DNA of 32,265 nucleotides from assembly GCA_017861495.1 (NCBI GenBank), contig JAGFXW010000005.1, positions 1 through 32,265 on the forward strand, written 5' to 3'. The DNA comes from Bacillota bacterium. Lineage in GTDB: Bacteria > Bacillota_C > Negativicutes > CTSoil-072. Of the stretch, positions 1 through 8,687 are shown one piece after another. A program made the position numbers and the translations under genes. A model generated the notes under the pieces. It did not search any database. It was given only the letters and a program-made list of their open reading frames with translations, and was not told the origin of the DNA. Within the stretch, counting starts at the first letter, position 1, and each line of letters opens with the position of its first letter.

Positions 1-69
1 ATCCGTCGTCTTGAAGAATCAGGTGAAATCATTGTTTCACGCGGCAAAGGAGACGAGATGATTGTCTAG
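1..69 (+). CDS. fliG: Flagellar motor switch protein FliG, C-terminal end (partial)
   Basis: The window opens inside a reading frame of 22 codons ending at TAG 67-69. It reads IRRLEESGEIIVSRGKGDEM and then IV. This matches the usual FliG tail, where the C-terminal charged helix that faces MotA ends in a G-E-I-x-x-x-R-G-x-x-D motif. FliG is the rotor protein of the C-ring that couples stator motion to rotation. The position directly before fliH is the standard order. Only the tail is visible, so the identification rests on that motif plus context. Confidence 0.85.
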   Translation: MRRLEESGEIIVSRGKGDEMIV

Positions 70-808
70 TGTTATAAAGTGTGTATATTTGCACGAAAAG
101 CCGAAGTTAATTTATGATTCTGTTTTGTATGAAGCAACTGCGACTGCTGCCGCGACGGAGATTGATGTTGGCGTATCTCCGGAAGAAGCGGAAGAAGTGT
201 TACGTGAGATTGGCTCGGAGATACTGGAAAAAGCGAAATATCAAGCCGATCAAATGATCTTGAAGGCCAATTTGCAGATCGAAGAAATAAAAAAGCAGGT
301 AAGGGAAACAGCCTATGCACAAGGCTATGAAGAAGGCAAAAAGGCTGGCGTTGAAGCTGGATATGCAGAAGTGCATGAATTAATTGAAGACGCGTCCGCA
401 AAGGCCCAATCAATGATTTTGGCAACAAAAAAAGAGGCTGAAACGATTGTTCAATCCTCCTCTGAACAAATAATGGATTTAGTTTTTGCAATTACCGAAA
501 AAGTCCTGGCCCGCGAAATACAGCAAGAGCCCAATTCCGTATTAGCACTGATACAAACGGCTTTGCAAGAAGTACGCGATCAGGATTCTATTACAATTAT
601 GGTAGCGCCTGATGATTATGGAGTTGTTTTGCAGGGAAAAAAAGATTTGCAAATAGTAATCGGTGGTGAAAAAAGTTTAACCATTCTTTCGGATACTACG
701 CTTACTAAAGGAAGCTGTTTTGTTGAAACGATGAATGGCAAACTCGATGCGCGAATTGATACCCAGTTAGCAATATTAAAAAGTGCTTTACAAGAATTAG
801 TGCCATGA
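62..808 (+). CDS. fliH: Flagellar assembly protein FliH
   Basis: FliH is the stator-like regulator of the FliI export ATPase and delivers FliI and substrates to the export gate. The 248-residue product has a long charged segment (about residues 35-130, rich in E, K, A and Q) that looks like the FliH coiled coil. A C-terminal globular region follows (about 135-248, with VFAITEKVLAREI). The start is TTG at 62, overlapping the fliG stop by 8 bases. An AAGGAG at 48-53 sits 8 bases before it and supports that start. The gene overlaps fliI by an ATGA at 805. FliH diverges fast, so context adds weight. Confidence 0.9.
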   Translation: MSSVIKCVYLHEKPKLIYDSVLYEATATAAATEIDVGVSPEEAEEVLREIGSEILEKAKYQADQMILKANLQIEEIKKQVRETAYAQGYEEGKKAGVEAGYAEVHELIEDASAKAQSMILATKKEAETIVQSSSEQIMDLVFAITEKVLAREIQQEPNSVLALIQTALQEVRDQDSITIMVAPDDYGVVLQGKKDLQIVIGGEKSLTILSDTTLTKGSCFVETMNGKLDARIDTQLAILKSALQELVP

Positions 809-2133
809 AACCATTTTCTATTAAACCATGGCTAGAAACTATTCAATCTACGCGGACATTAAATTTGACCGGTAAAGTTACCCAGGTTATTGGGCTGGTG
901 ATGGAGTCCCAAGGGCCCAACGTGAACCTGGGCGACCTTTGTCATGTTGTTTCCCGCAGTTTAGTTGATCCGATTCCTGCCGAAGTTGTAGGGTTTCGGG
1001 AAAACAGGGTATTATTGATGCCAATTGGCGAAATGCAGGGAATCGGTCCTGGTTGTCAGGTATTGTCCGCTCACAAAAACTTGAAAGTTTCTGTTGGGTC
1101 GGGATTATTAGGACGTGTTCTGGATGGACTGGGGCAACCGATTGATGAGAAAGGCCCGTTACAGGCTAAGTTGGATTATCCATTACACGCCCCGCCGCCT
1201 GCGCCTCTTACACGCCCTCGTATTACAGAACAATTAGCTGTGGGCGTCCGAGCCATTGACGGCTTGATTACATTAGGTCTTGGTCAGCGCATTGGCATTA
1301 TGGCAGGGAGTGGAGTCGGAAAAAGCACATTGCTGGGAATGATTGCCCGTAACACCTCTGCGGACATTAACGTAATCGCTTTGATTGGCGAACGTGGCCG
1401 CGAGGTACGTGAATTTATTGAACGTGATTTGGGGGAAGAAGGATTAAAACGTTCTGTTGTAGTTGTCGCGACTTCCGATCAACCGGCGCTATTGCGGATT
1501 AAAGGCGCATTGACAGCTACCGCCATTGCAGAATATTTTCGTGATCAAGGCAAGAATGTAATGCTGATGATGGATTCTGTGACGCGATTTGCGATGGCGC
1601 AGCGGGAAATCGGGTTGACTGTTGGCGAACCACCGACTACCCGCGGCTATACGCCTTCTGTTTTTGCCATGCTTCCTAAACTGCTGGAACGTTCTGGAAC
1701 TGCTGGGACTGGTTCCATTACTGGTATCTATACGGTGCTTGTTGATGGAGATGATATGAACGAACCCATCGCCGATTGTGTACGCAGTGTCCTTGACGGC
1801 CATATAGTATTATCACGTGACTTGGCTGCGCAAAATCATTACCCGGCGATCGATATTCTGCAAAGTGTTAGCCGTCTCATGATGGAACTGGCTGATGAAG
1901 ATCATTTGCTCGCGGCGCAAAAAACACGTTCCTTACTGTCTGCGTATAAAGAGGCGGAAGATCTAATTAACATAGGGGCGTATGTGACTGGGAGCAATTC
2001 GATCATTGACCAAGCGATAACATTAAGACCAGGAATTAATTCTTTTTTACAACAGACTATTTATGAAAAGAATTCGATGCAGGACACATTTGCTGCTATA
2101 AAGAAAATCAGCGACTTTTCGTCCGCTACGTAA
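805..2133 (+). CDS. fliI: Flagellum-specific ATP synthase FliI
   Basis: FliI is the hexameric ATPase of the flagellar type III export apparatus and is related to the F1 beta subunit. At 442 residues it has normal family length. Walker A is seen as GIMAGSGVGKST near residue 165. A LIGERGREVREF block follows, then the Walker B stretch VMLMMDSVTRFAMAQRE, then GEPPTTRGYTPSVFA, all typical of FliI/YscN ATPases. The ATG overlaps the fliH stop as ATGA and no strong ribosome site precedes it, so translation is probably coupled to fliH. All expected motifs are intact. Confidence 0.98.
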   Translation: MKPFSIKPWLETIQSTRTLNLTGKVTQVIGLVMESQGPNVNLGDLCHVVSRSLVDPIPAEVVGFRENRVLLMPIGEMQGIGPGCQVLSAHKNLKVSVGSGLLGRVLDGLGQPIDEKGPLQAKLDYPLHAPPPAPLTRPRITEQLAVGVRAIDGLITLGLGQRIGIMAGSGVGKSTLLGMIARNTSADINVIALIGERGREVREFIERDLGEEGLKRSVVVVATSDQPALLRIKGALTATAIAEYFRDQGKNVMLMMDSVTRFAMAQREIGLTVGEPPTTRGYTPSVFAMLPKLLERSGTAGTGSITGIYTVLVDGDDMNEPIADCVRSVLDGHIVLSRDLAAQNHYPAIDILQSVSRLMMELADEDHLLAAQKTRSLLSAYKEAEDLINIGAYVTGSNSIIDQAITLRPGINSFLQQTIYEKNSMQDTFAAIKKISDFSSAT

Positions 2134-2144
2134 GGTGAGGTATT

Positions 2145-2606
2145 ATGAAGCCATTCCAGTTTCGCTTGGCAACACTATTGGAAGTTCGGAAAAGGCAAGA
2201 AGAACAATTGCAGGCAGAACTAAATCAAGCATTGGTTCAATATAAACAAGCGTTGGAAGATATGCAGCGATTGAAACAAAACAGGGATAAAACCAGCGAA
2301 TTATTACAACAAAAACAGCAAAAAAAGTTAAAAATTGAAGAATTTAAGTTATTCCAAAATTATCTCGATAAAATCAATGAAGATATCAAAAATCAGCACT
2401 ACGTGATTGAAAATTCGCAACATGTTTGCCAGGAATGTCAGAAGAGGCTATTGGAAAGTGCAAAAAAACGTAAAATTGTGGAAAAACTGAAAGACAGACG
2501 ATATGCCGAATACTGTAATGAACAATTGCAGGAAGAACAAAAAGCAATCGATGAAGTGGGCATACAAGTTTTTGCCCGAAAGAAAGCAGGGAATTCCGGA
2601 TGGTAA
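2145..2606 (+). CDS. fliJ: Flagellar export chaperone FliJ
   Basis: FliJ is the coiled-coil stalk-like protein that docks between the FliI hexamer and FlhA. The product is 153 residues and almost entirely helical and charged, beginning MKPFQFRLATLLEVRKRQE. That is the classic FliJ opening (F-x-F-R-L-x-x-L-L-x-x-R). An AAGGTGAGG at 2132-2140 precedes the ATG at the right distance. The gene overlaps the next one by 7 bases. The sequence is low in complexity, so the call leans on the N-terminal motif and the slot after fliI. Confidence 0.92.
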   Translation: MKPFQFRLATLLEVRKRQEEQLQAELNQALVQYKQALEDMQRLKQNRDKTSELLQQKQQKKLKIEEFKLFQNYLDKINEDIKNQHYVIENSQHVCQECQKRLLESAKKRKIVEKLKDRRYAEYCNEQLQEEQKAIDEVGIQVFARKKAGNSGW

Positions 2607-3115
2607 ACGGGATAAGCAATATATTCCAACGAATTGATACTATTGAACGTCGTTTTGGAATCAAAGCGGAAAATCCAATCAATTTTTCTGCAGAATTGAC
2701 AAAAGCTCAGGAGTACTCAGCCCGCACTCAACAATCGGCAGAAACAACTAAAATTATTAATAGTATTGAAAAGGCAGCTGTTCAGTATGGCGTTGATCCC
2801 CGTTTGGCAGTTGCTGTAGCGAAAACAGAATCAGGACTATCTGCCAATGCTGTATCTTCAGCCGGTGCGATCGGTATCATGCAACTGATGCCGGAAACGG
2901 CGAGCGCTATGGGAGTTAACGATATCAATGATGCGCAGCAGAATATCAACGGAGGAGTTCGATATCTTAGACAGATGCTTGACATTTTTGGCGGAGATAT
3001 TGATAAAGCAATTGCGGCATATAATGCTGGACCCAATGCAGTCGCTCAATACGGCAGCGTCCCTCCTTTCAAGGAGACACAAAACTACGTAGCTCAGGTT
3101 AAAGCATTGTACTGA
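2600..3115 (+). CDS. Lytic transglycosylase (SLT domain) of the flagellar cluster
   Basis: This is a small soluble-lytic-transglycosylase-type protein that likely cuts peptidoglycan to let the rod or hook pass the wall. The SLT domain runs from about residue 55 to 171. The predicted catalytic Glu is E77 in VAKTESGLS. The AGAIGIMQLMPETA motif and the AYNAGPNAV motif follow. No clear signal peptide is visible: residues 1-50 are polar. Export may therefore go through the flagellar system, or the protein may be membrane-associated in another way; both are inference. It starts inside the end of fliJ (7-base overlap). Confidence 0.9.
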   Translation: MVNGISNIFQRIDTIERRFGIKAENPINFSAELTKAQEYSARTQQSAETTKIINSIEKAAVQYGVDPRLAVAVAKTESGLSANAVSSAGAIGIMQLMPETASAMGVNDINDAQQNINGGVRYLRQMLDIFGGDIDKAIAAYNAGPNAVAQYGSVPPFKETQNYVAQVKALY

Positions 3116-3136
3116 CCGTTGTAGAAAGGCAATTTT

Positions 3137-3748
3137 ATGGCAGGAAAAATAAATTCTACTAACAATAAACCGCTTCAGCCTATGACACCAGCCAAAAAGA
3201 AAACTGTGAAAATGGCTCCAATCATTTTTATTATTCTTTTTTTCTTGGTAATGGGAATTGGTGCAGGTGCAATTTATGGTATTTCCAGATCACCTGAATT
3301 AGTCAATAAATATAAAGCATATGAGTATCCTCTGATTGGAAAATTTTTTCCTCGACCCAAAACGAATTTCGAGTCTGTCGAAACGATGTCGGATCCCATT
3401 AGAGAACCAGCTCCGCTTATCATGCCGAATGCTAACACTGTTTCAATGTCCAATGCAACAACGGAACCGAGTAAAACATCAGTTTTGCCGCAAAATGTAG
3501 ATTTACAAAAACAACAAAAAGCGCAACAGGCGGAAGCTGCTAAACGGATTAGCAAGTTAGCCCGATTATATGGTAATATGAAACCTGATGAAGCAGCGCC
3601 GATATTGAGTAAACTAGATGATACTACAATATTGGAGATATTCGGAAAAATGGAAGAAGAACAAGTTTCCAGATTGTTGCCGCTGTTTGAGACGCAACGG
3701 GCGGCTAATTTGACCCAGATGATGATGAAAGGAACTACAAATCGTTGA
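3137..3748 (+). CDS. MotE-like membrane protein with MgtE N-type domain
   Basis: The 203-residue protein has a short cytoplasmic N-terminus and one hydrophobic segment at about residues 26-48 (APIIFIILFFLVMGIGAGAI). A low-complexity periplasmic linker follows, then a C-terminal helical domain from about residue 135. That domain contains YGNMKPDEAAPILSKLDD and IFGKMEEEQVSRLLPLF, repeats typical of the MgtE intracellular N domain. Genes of this type (MotE/YlxF-like) sit between fliJ and fliK in many Firmicutes. A role as a MotB chaperone or stator-associated factor is known for MotE in some bacteria and is inferred here. Confidence 0.82.
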   Translation: MAGKINSTNNKPLQPMTPAKKKTVKMAPIIFIILFFLVMGIGAGAIYGISRSPELVNKYKAYEYPLIGKFFPRPKTNFESVETMSDPIREPAPLIMPNANTVSMSNATTEPSKTSVLPQNVDLQKQQKAQQAEAAKRISKLARLYGNMKPDEAAPILSKLDDTTILEIFGKMEEEQVSRLLPLFETQRAANLTQMMMKGTTNR

Positions 3749-3830
3749 AGTCATGTACAGTACTTTGATATTTTCTGCCGATTTGTATTCTCTTTTTGTT
3801 ATATTATGAATAGGAAAGGGGGTGAAAAAA

Positions 3831-5378
3831 ATGCAAGCGGTACAAATAGCGACAGATCCATTAAATTTGATAAGCGGTCTTAGTCCAGGAGTGTCAAAGG
3901 TATCGGCAGAAGCGAACCTTGGCGAATCCCATTTTAATGTGATCTTAAAAGATGTTCAGGGGAAAGCAGGAAATGCTAAATCAGTAGACTCCAGAAGGCT
4001 CAGCGTTGAAGCGAAACCAAGCCGTTCAACAATGGAAAAAGAAGATGCTTCGAGTACAAGCGACGTAGCGGCGACTGCCACTTTAGTACAAAATTCAGAT
4101 ACGGCATTGCAACAGGATTTGACCCAGGATACACTTTCGGCACGCGTATTTTATGGAACGGATTTTACGGGGGGGTCTACGCTGCAGCAATCAAACCAGT
4201 CATCCGGAACACAAAATATTCAACTTACTTCTCCGCAATTGACAGGCAAGTTGCCACTTTTTTTGGCATCAAGCGTTTTCACTTCGAAAGATCAAAATAG
4301 TTTGTCGAAGAACGCCGTGTCTTCAGCGGTCGGATCCACTACAGGTTCTTTGCTTGGGAATAGCGGACAAACTACGACACTTCAGGCGGAATTGGTTTCT
4401 TGTGCGAACGACAACGAGGTTGGTAAATTGCTAAAATCTACACAAGACAGTGAAGCAAGAAGTTTTTTTCCAATAGCCGATGTTCAAAGTAAGGGACCGA
4501 TAGCAGTAACACGAGGTTTTGCGCAAAACACGACGATACCCGTAACATCGGAGGCGGCAGCAACCTTATCAGAAATGCCTACTCCCACGGGATTGCAAGC
4601 TGCTGGCGCAATAGGTAAAATAAATAAACCTCTGCAGCAGGATCTTGAGACGTCCGAAATGAGTTCAATTAACGGAACTATAGTGTCTCCTAATGAAGTG
4701 GCCGGCGGTGTTTTTCACAATTACCGGCAAGACACTTTGCAGTCGAAACTTGAACAATCGTTACGACAAAATGCTCCTGGTGTCGATGGGGAGATACTTA
4801 CAGGGTTTAATCTCGATGGAACAAAAGGCAAACAAGAAGAAATAAATATGGTATTACCTGGTTCGCTTGGATATCAGAATGTTTTACCAGTGAGCGATCT
4901 TACAACAACCGCTGCGGATACGACAAATTTATCATCCAATATTGATCCGCATAATATTGTTACCCAAATTGTAGATCAAGCTCGATTAATCCATGGTGTG
5001 AACAATTCTGAAATGGTGATTCAACTGAAGCCGGAGCATCTGGGCGATTTGACGTTAAAAATTGCTGTAAGCAATGGTTCTATATCAGCGACTTTTCATT
5101 CCAACAACAATGAGGTCCGAACTGTTTTAGAGGCATCGATTGCACAGTTCAAACAAGAGATGGCCAGTGCCGGAGTGAAAGTAAGCCATGTTGGAATTTA
5201 TGCTGGATTGGACCAATTTTTTTCCGGTGGACAGCAAAATGGTCATACTTGGCAATATGCCCAATCTACTCAAGCGCAAAGTCAAAGATTTGATGATGAA
5301 GTTTTTCAGGAAATAGAGGCGCTGACAGCATCACAGGTTACTAGCAGTCAATCGACAGGCGTGGACTATCGAATTTAA
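3831..5378 (+). CDS. fliK: Flagellar hook-length control protein FliK
   Basis: FliK is the secreted molecular ruler that measures the hook and switches export specificity through FlhB. The first two thirds are low-complexity, rich in S, T, Q and N, as expected for a secreted ruler. The conserved C-terminal domain (about residues 380-470) has [16 protein letters not shown] and the [19 protein letters not shown] stretch. I place the start at ATG 3831 (515 residues). The stretch 3812-3825 is close to a full-length Shine-Dalgarno (GAAAGGGGGTGA) and is 5 bases upstream. A GTG at 3822 lies within that site and is less likely. Confidence 0.93.
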   Translation: MQAVQIATDPLNLISGLSPGVSKVSAEANLGESHFNVILKDVQGKAGNAKSVDSRRLSVEAKPSRSTMEKEDASSTSDVAATATLVQNSDTALQQDLTQDTLSARVFYGTDFTGGSTLQQSNQSSGTQNIQLTSPQLTGKLPLFLASSVFTSKDQNSLSKNAVSSAVGSTTGSLLGNSGQTTTLQAELVSCANDNEVGKLLKSTQDSEARSFFPIADVQSKGPIAVTRGFAQNTTIPVTSEAAATLSEMPTPTGLQAAGAIGKINKPLQQDLETSEMSSINGTIVSPNEVAGGVFHNYRQDTLQSKLEQSLRQNAPGVDGEILTGFNLDGTKGKQEEINMVLPGSLGYQNVLPVSDLTTTAADTTNLSSNIDPHNIVTQIVDQARLIHGVNNSEMVIQLKPEHLGDLTLKIAVSNGSISATFHSNNNEVRTVLEASIAQFKQEMASAGVKVSHVGIYAGLDQFFSGGQQNGHTWQYAQSTQAQSQRFDDEVFQEIEALTASQVTSSQSTGVDYRI

Positions 5379-5398
5379 TACCACAAGGAGGTGGGAAA

Positions 5399-5803
5399 AT
5401 GTCTACTATTACTTCTTCAAACTCAGTAGCCCAGTCTACTGCAAGCTCGAATCAAACGGCAACTTCGAATGTCCAAAACCAATCATTAGGGAAAAATGAT
5501 TTTTTGAATTTATTGGTAACCCAGTTGCGCTATCAAGATCCTACGAAGCCCATGGATGATACGCAGTTTATTTCACAAATGGCACAATTTTCCAGCTTGG
5601 AACAAATGCAAAATATGACGGCTGCAATGCAAACAACCCAGGCAACGTCAATGATCGGTAAAGTTGTTTCATGGTCTAAAGATGGTAAAGAAAATAGCGG
5701 CATAGTCAAAACGATTCTCGTATCAAATGGTGAAACTCAATTGTTGATTGACGATCAGAAAGTCGATTTAAGCAAGGTGACATCCATTACAAATGCGACA
5801 TAA
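5399..5803 (+). CDS. flgD: Flagellar hook assembly (cap) protein FlgD, short form
   Basis: FlgD caps the growing hook and directs FlgE assembly. The product is 134 residues. Residues 1-25 are a disordered S/T/Q/N-rich export region. The conserved FlgD block follows: [19 protein letters not shown], then [20 protein letters not shown]. The C-terminus has a single short beta-rich piece ([19 protein letters not shown]). The larger Ig/Tudor domains of enterobacterial FlgD are absent, as is common in Firmicutes. AAGGAGGTG precedes the ATG. It lies between fliK and the TIGR02530-type gene, the usual order. Confidence 0.95.
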   Translation: MSTITSSNSVAQSTASSNQTATSNVQNQSLGKNDFLNLLVTQLRYQDPTKPMDDTQFISQMAQFSSLEQMQNMTAAMQTTQATSMIGKVVSWSKDGKENSGIVKTILVSNGETQLLIDDQKVDLSKVTSITNAT

Positions 5804-5818
5804 GGAGGATGATCTTCG

Positions 5819-6220
5819 GTGATCGATAATCGATTTTCCCTGTCACAACAATCATTATTACCCCAAATCAATACAAACGCCAATTCTACTTCTGTTAGCG
5901 GCAGCCGTGCTGTTTCGGGCAATAACAATTCCCAGTTTGGCCAAATCCTTGAACGTGAATTATCAGATGTAAAGTTTTCTCAGCATGCTATTCAGCGGTT
6001 ACAAAGCCGCAATATTACGATTGATCAAGCTGGGTTAGCGAAATTAAACGGGGCAGTAAACAAGGCTGCGCAAAAAGGCGCCAAAGAATCGTTAGTGTTG
6101 ATGGATAATAATCTTGCATTAGTGGTCAGCGTAAAAAATAAGACGGTTATCACTGCTATGGATGGCGCCAGCATGAAGAATAACTTGTTCACGAATATTG
6201 ACAGTGCAATTATAATTTAG
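5819..6220 (+). CDS. Flagellar operon protein, TIGR02530-like
   Basis: The 133-residue protein sits between flgD and flgE, the slot of the small conserved 'flagellar operon protein' family (TIGR02530). The N-terminal 45 residues are polar. The conserved core is recognisable: FSQHAIQRLQSRNITI, then a K/A-rich helix, then LVLMDNNLALVVSVKNKTVI. GTG at 5819 is the start, with AAGGAGG at about 5803-5809. The molecular function is not established. Position and core motif suggest a role in hook assembly, but that is inference. Confidence 0.82.
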   Translation: MIDNRFSLSQQSLLPQINTNANSTSVSGSRAVSGNNNSQFGQILERELSDVKFSQHAIQRLQSRNITIDQAGLAKLNGAVNKAAQKGAKESLVLMDNNLALVVSVKNKTVITAMDGASMKNNLFTNIDSAIII

Positions 6221-6269
6221 GGCTGGACCTCTTGAGGAAGCCCTGACTGCCGAATGATTGAAGCAGTCA
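6221..6269 (+). other. Two stem-loops in the flgE leader
   Basis: Just after the stop of the upstream gene, GGCT at 6221 with CCTCTTGAGG can fold as a short hairpin closed by AGCC. It is followed by TGACTGC (6244-6250) pairing with GCAGTCA (6263-6269), 7 bp with a 12-base loop. No T-run follows, so neither looks like an intrinsic terminator. They lie 35-85 bases before the flgE start and could affect mRNA stability or flgE translation. Function unknown. Confidence 0.4.
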
Positions 6270-6306
6270 AATGGTAATGTAAGGACACAAAAATAGGAGG
6301 TCATGG

Positions 6307-7575
6307 ATGATGCGTTCACTTTATTCAGGAGTATCGGGTCTTAGAAATCATCAGACGATGATGGATGTTATTGGCAACAATATAGCAAACGTTAATACAA
6401 TTGGATTTAAATCAAGTAGTGTTTCTTTCAAAGATGTAATGAGTCAAACCTTGGAAAATGCAACAGCCGGAAATGGCAGCCAAGGCGGTACGAATCCGGT
6501 ACAGGTCGGTCTTGGAATGGGAGTAGCTTGTATCAATACAATCTTTTCAGACGGCAGTCTTCAACCAACTGGGAAAGCAACCGATTTGGCCATTCAGGGA
6601 CAAGGGCTTTTTGTTTTAGACAGCGGAAATAATAGTTTTCTATATACTCGGAATGGAAATTTTGATTTTGATAAACAAGGGAAACTGCTTTCGGCAGATG
6701 GTAAACAAGTTGTCGGCTGGATAGGCAATCCAGTAACAGGGACTGATCCGGATTCTAATACACAGGTCATGGGAATTACAGTAGATTTAAGCGGCATAGG
6801 AGGCTTCGCAACGACCAGTATAGAATATGCAAACAATTTATCAGCTGGTGCGACAGTTGGTAATACTGCGGAAAGCGCCATTACTGTTTACGATAGCAAC
6901 GGAACAGAACACCGTGTTAGCGGAACTTTTACCAAACTGGCTTCGCCCGGCGCAACGGCGCCGGCCACGGCTACTTCAGCCTGGACATTTACTCCGTCTG
7001 CAACTACGGAAGACGGTTTGCCCGTGACTGCCGGAATTTACGAAGTGGATTTTGATTCTAACGGCAAATACGTTGCGCCTTCTGCAACATACCCTGCATT
7101 TACTTTTACACCCGTTACCGGCGGCGCATTAGTTTCTATTGTTCCTGATTTTTCGAAGATAACGCAATATGGCGGTGATACAACTGTTGTGGCTAACACG
7201 CAAAATGGGCTGGCAGCAGGCGAATTGCAAGGAACAACCATTGATTCAACCGGTATGGTTATAGGGCGTTACAGCAACGGCCTTACTCGAAATTTAGCGC
7301 AAATTTCAATAGCGATGTTTCCCAATGTCGGCGGTTTGACAAAAATTGGTGATAGTATGTATATAGCCAGCAGTAATTCAGGAAACGCAACAATGTATGT
7401 TCCAGGAGCGCAAGGAAGCGGGACGTTAAACGCGGGTTCACTGGAAATGTCCAATGTTGACCTGGCTCAAGAATTCAGCAACATGATCATTACGCAGCGG
7501 GGATTTCAAGCAAATTCAAAAATTATTTCGACCACTGATGAGATGTTACAAGAATTAGCTAACTTAAAACGCTAG
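6307..7575 (+). CDS. flgE: Flagellar hook protein FlgE
   Basis: FlgE is the structural subunit of the hook. At 422 residues it has the N-terminal rod/hook signature MRSLYSGVSGLRNHQTMMD followed by GNNIANVNTIGFKSS. The FlgE/F/G region around LAIQGQGLFVL comes next, then a variable middle (about 190-330, with Ala/Thr-rich surface sequence). The C-terminal helix signature NVDLAQEFSNMIITQRGFQAN is present. AGGAGG at 6295-6300 is 6 bases before ATG 6307. A second ATG follows at 6310, and either could be used. Hairpins flank the gene on both sides. Confidence 0.96.
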   Translation: MMRSLYSGVSGLRNHQTMMDVIGNNIANVNTIGFKSSSVSFKDVMSQTLENATAGNGSQGGTNPVQVGLGMGVACINTIFSDGSLQPTGKATDLAIQGQGLFVLDSGNNSFLYTRNGNFDFDKQGKLLSADGKQVVGWIGNPVTGTDPDSNTQVMGITVDLSGIGGFATTSIEYANNLSAGATVGNTAESAITVYDSNGTEHRVSGTFTKLASPGATAPATATSAWTFTPSATTEDGLPVTAGIYEVDFDSNGKYVAPSATYPAFTFTPVTGGALVSIVPDFSKITQYGGDTTVVANTQNGLAAGELQGTTIDSTGMVIGRYSNGLTRNLAQISIAMFPNVGGLTKIGDSMYIASSNSGNATMYVPGAQGSGTLNAGSLEMSNVDLAQEFSNMIITQRGFQANSKIISTTDEMLQELANLKR

Positions 7576-7586
7576 TAAACCTTATG

Positions 7587-7629
7587 TTTGTGGGGGATAG
7601 CGCGGTTATCCCCCGCAAAGTTTATTTTG
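7587..7629 (+). terminator. Strong hairpin after flgE, terminator-like
   Basis: TTTGTGGGGGATA (7587-7599) pairs with TATCCCCCGCAAA (7607-7619), 13 bp with one G-T pair and the loop GCGCGGT. One base later comes TTTATTTTG (7621-7629), T-rich but broken by A. It lies between the highly expressed hook gene and flbD. It may be a partial terminator or an RNA-stabilising element that lowers downstream expression. Confidence 0.6.
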
Positions 7630-7648
7630 TAGAGGAGCTGATGGTATT

Positions 7649-7846
7649 ATGATCAAATTGACTCGTTTAAAGAGCCATGACCATGAGTTTGTCCTTAATG
7701 CTGATTTAATTGAGACTGTTGAAGAAACTCCGGATACAGTCATCACTCTTACAAATGGCAAGAAATTGATTGTAGAAGAAAAAAAAGAAGAGATTATTAA
7801 CCGGGTACTGGAGTATCGGCGGGCAATGTTTGTCAACTTACGTTAG
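7649..7846 (+). CDS. flbD: FlbD/SwrD family flagellar protein
   Basis: This is a 65-residue protein beginning MIKLTRLKSHDHEFVLNADL, followed by IETVEETPDTVITLTNGKK and a charged helix. That is the usual layout of the FlbD family (SwrD in Bacillus). SwrD is known to raise flagellar motor torque. The slot between flgE and motA is the standard position in Firmicutes and supports a motor-related role. The start ATG at 7649 follows AGAGGAG at about 7631-7637. An ATG at 7641 is in another frame and hits a stop after three codons. Confidence 0.93.
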   Translation: MIKLTRLKSHDHEFVLNADLIETVEETPDTVITLTNGKKLIVEEKKEEIINRVLEYRRAMFVNLR

Positions 7847-7860
7847 TCGAGGTGTAGTGA

Positions 7861-8643
7861 ATGGATATTGTAACGATTGCAGGATTAATACTAGGATTAG
7901 GCGCTTTAATGGCGTCTGTAGTACTAGAAGGAGGTCAGATAAGCAGCCTTTTTAGTTTGCCGGCTTTTGTTACAGTTTTTGGAGGAACAGCTGGCGCAAC
8001 TGCTATTGGATTTACTCTAGCTGAGTTGAAGACTGTTCCACAGCTTTTAGGCATAGCTTTTAAAGACAAAAAGTATGATGCTACAAATTTAATTGTTACC
8101 CTTGTAGGTTTTGCGGAAAAGGCAAGACGAGAAGGTTTGTTGGCTCTAGAAGAAAACTTATCAGAAATTGACGATCCTTTTTTGAAAAAAGGGATGCAGT
8201 TGGTAATTGATGGGACTGACGCCGAATTAGTGAGAAGCATTATGGAAACAGAACTTACTTTTATTCAGGAACGCCATCATAAAGGCGCGGCAATTTTTGA
8301 AGCCGCCGGCGGGTTTGGACCTACTATGGGAATTATAGGTACAGTTATGGGACTTGTTAATGTGTTAGGGAATCTCAGTGAGGCGGAAACACTTGGACCT
8401 TCCATTGCTACCGCTTTTATAGCAACTTTGTACGGTGTGGGCAGCGCCAATGTATTTTTTCTTCCTGTTGCGGCAAAATTGAAAAATCGCAGTTCACAGC
8501 AAATTCTCCTGCATGAGGTTACGTTAGAGGGAATTTTATCAGTACAGGCCGGTGATAATCCTCGTATTGTTGAAGAAAAACTTCTTGCTTTCCTGGCGCC
8601 CAAAGCACGGGGAGCGGTAAAGGAACAAAATAGTGGGGATTGA
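7861..8643 (+). CDS. motA: Flagellar stator protein MotA
   Basis: MotA is the membrane stator subunit that, with MotB, conducts ions and pushes on FliG. The 260-residue product has four hydrophobic segments (near residues 5-20, 30-50, 150-175 and 182-202). The conserved FEAAGGFGPTMGIIGTVMGL motif is at about 146-165, and PSIATAFIATLYGVGSANV follows. The cytoplasmic loop is rich in acidic and basic residues, as in MotA proteins that contact FliG. Whether the ion is H+ or Na+ cannot be told from MotA alone. The usual motB partner is not downstream: fliL follows after 44 bases. Confidence 0.95.
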   Translation: MDIVTIAGLILGLGALMASVVLEGGQISSLFSLPAFVTVFGGTAGATAIGFTLAELKTVPQLLGIAFKDKKYDATNLIVTLVGFAEKARREGLLALEENLSEIDDPFLKKGMQLVIDGTDAELVRSIMETELTFIQERHHKGAAIFEAAGGFGPTMGIIGTVMGLVNVLGNLSEAETLGPSIATAFIATLYGVGSANVFFLPVAAKLKNRSSQQILLHEVTLEGILSVQAGDNPRIVEEKLLAFLAPKARGAVKEQNSGD

Positions 8644-8687
8644 ATTCACGACGTTAAGAAATCTATTTGCCGGGAGGAACTTTTTCT

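Noticed and set aside
72..491. Minus-strand ORF of 139 residues over fliH
   Set aside because: It lies wholly inside fliH, has no ribosome site, and its composition is what an antisense reading of a coiled-coil gene gives.
3758..3785. Possible sigma-28 promoter before fliK (GCCGATTT at 3777-3784)
   Set aside because: The -10 is close to GCCGATAA, but no TAAA-like -35 lies at the right distance, so support is too weak.
8667..8687. TTG start for fliL at 8667
   Set aside because: It overlaps the GGGAGGAAC ribosome site that serves ATG 8688, and adds residues not typical of FliL.
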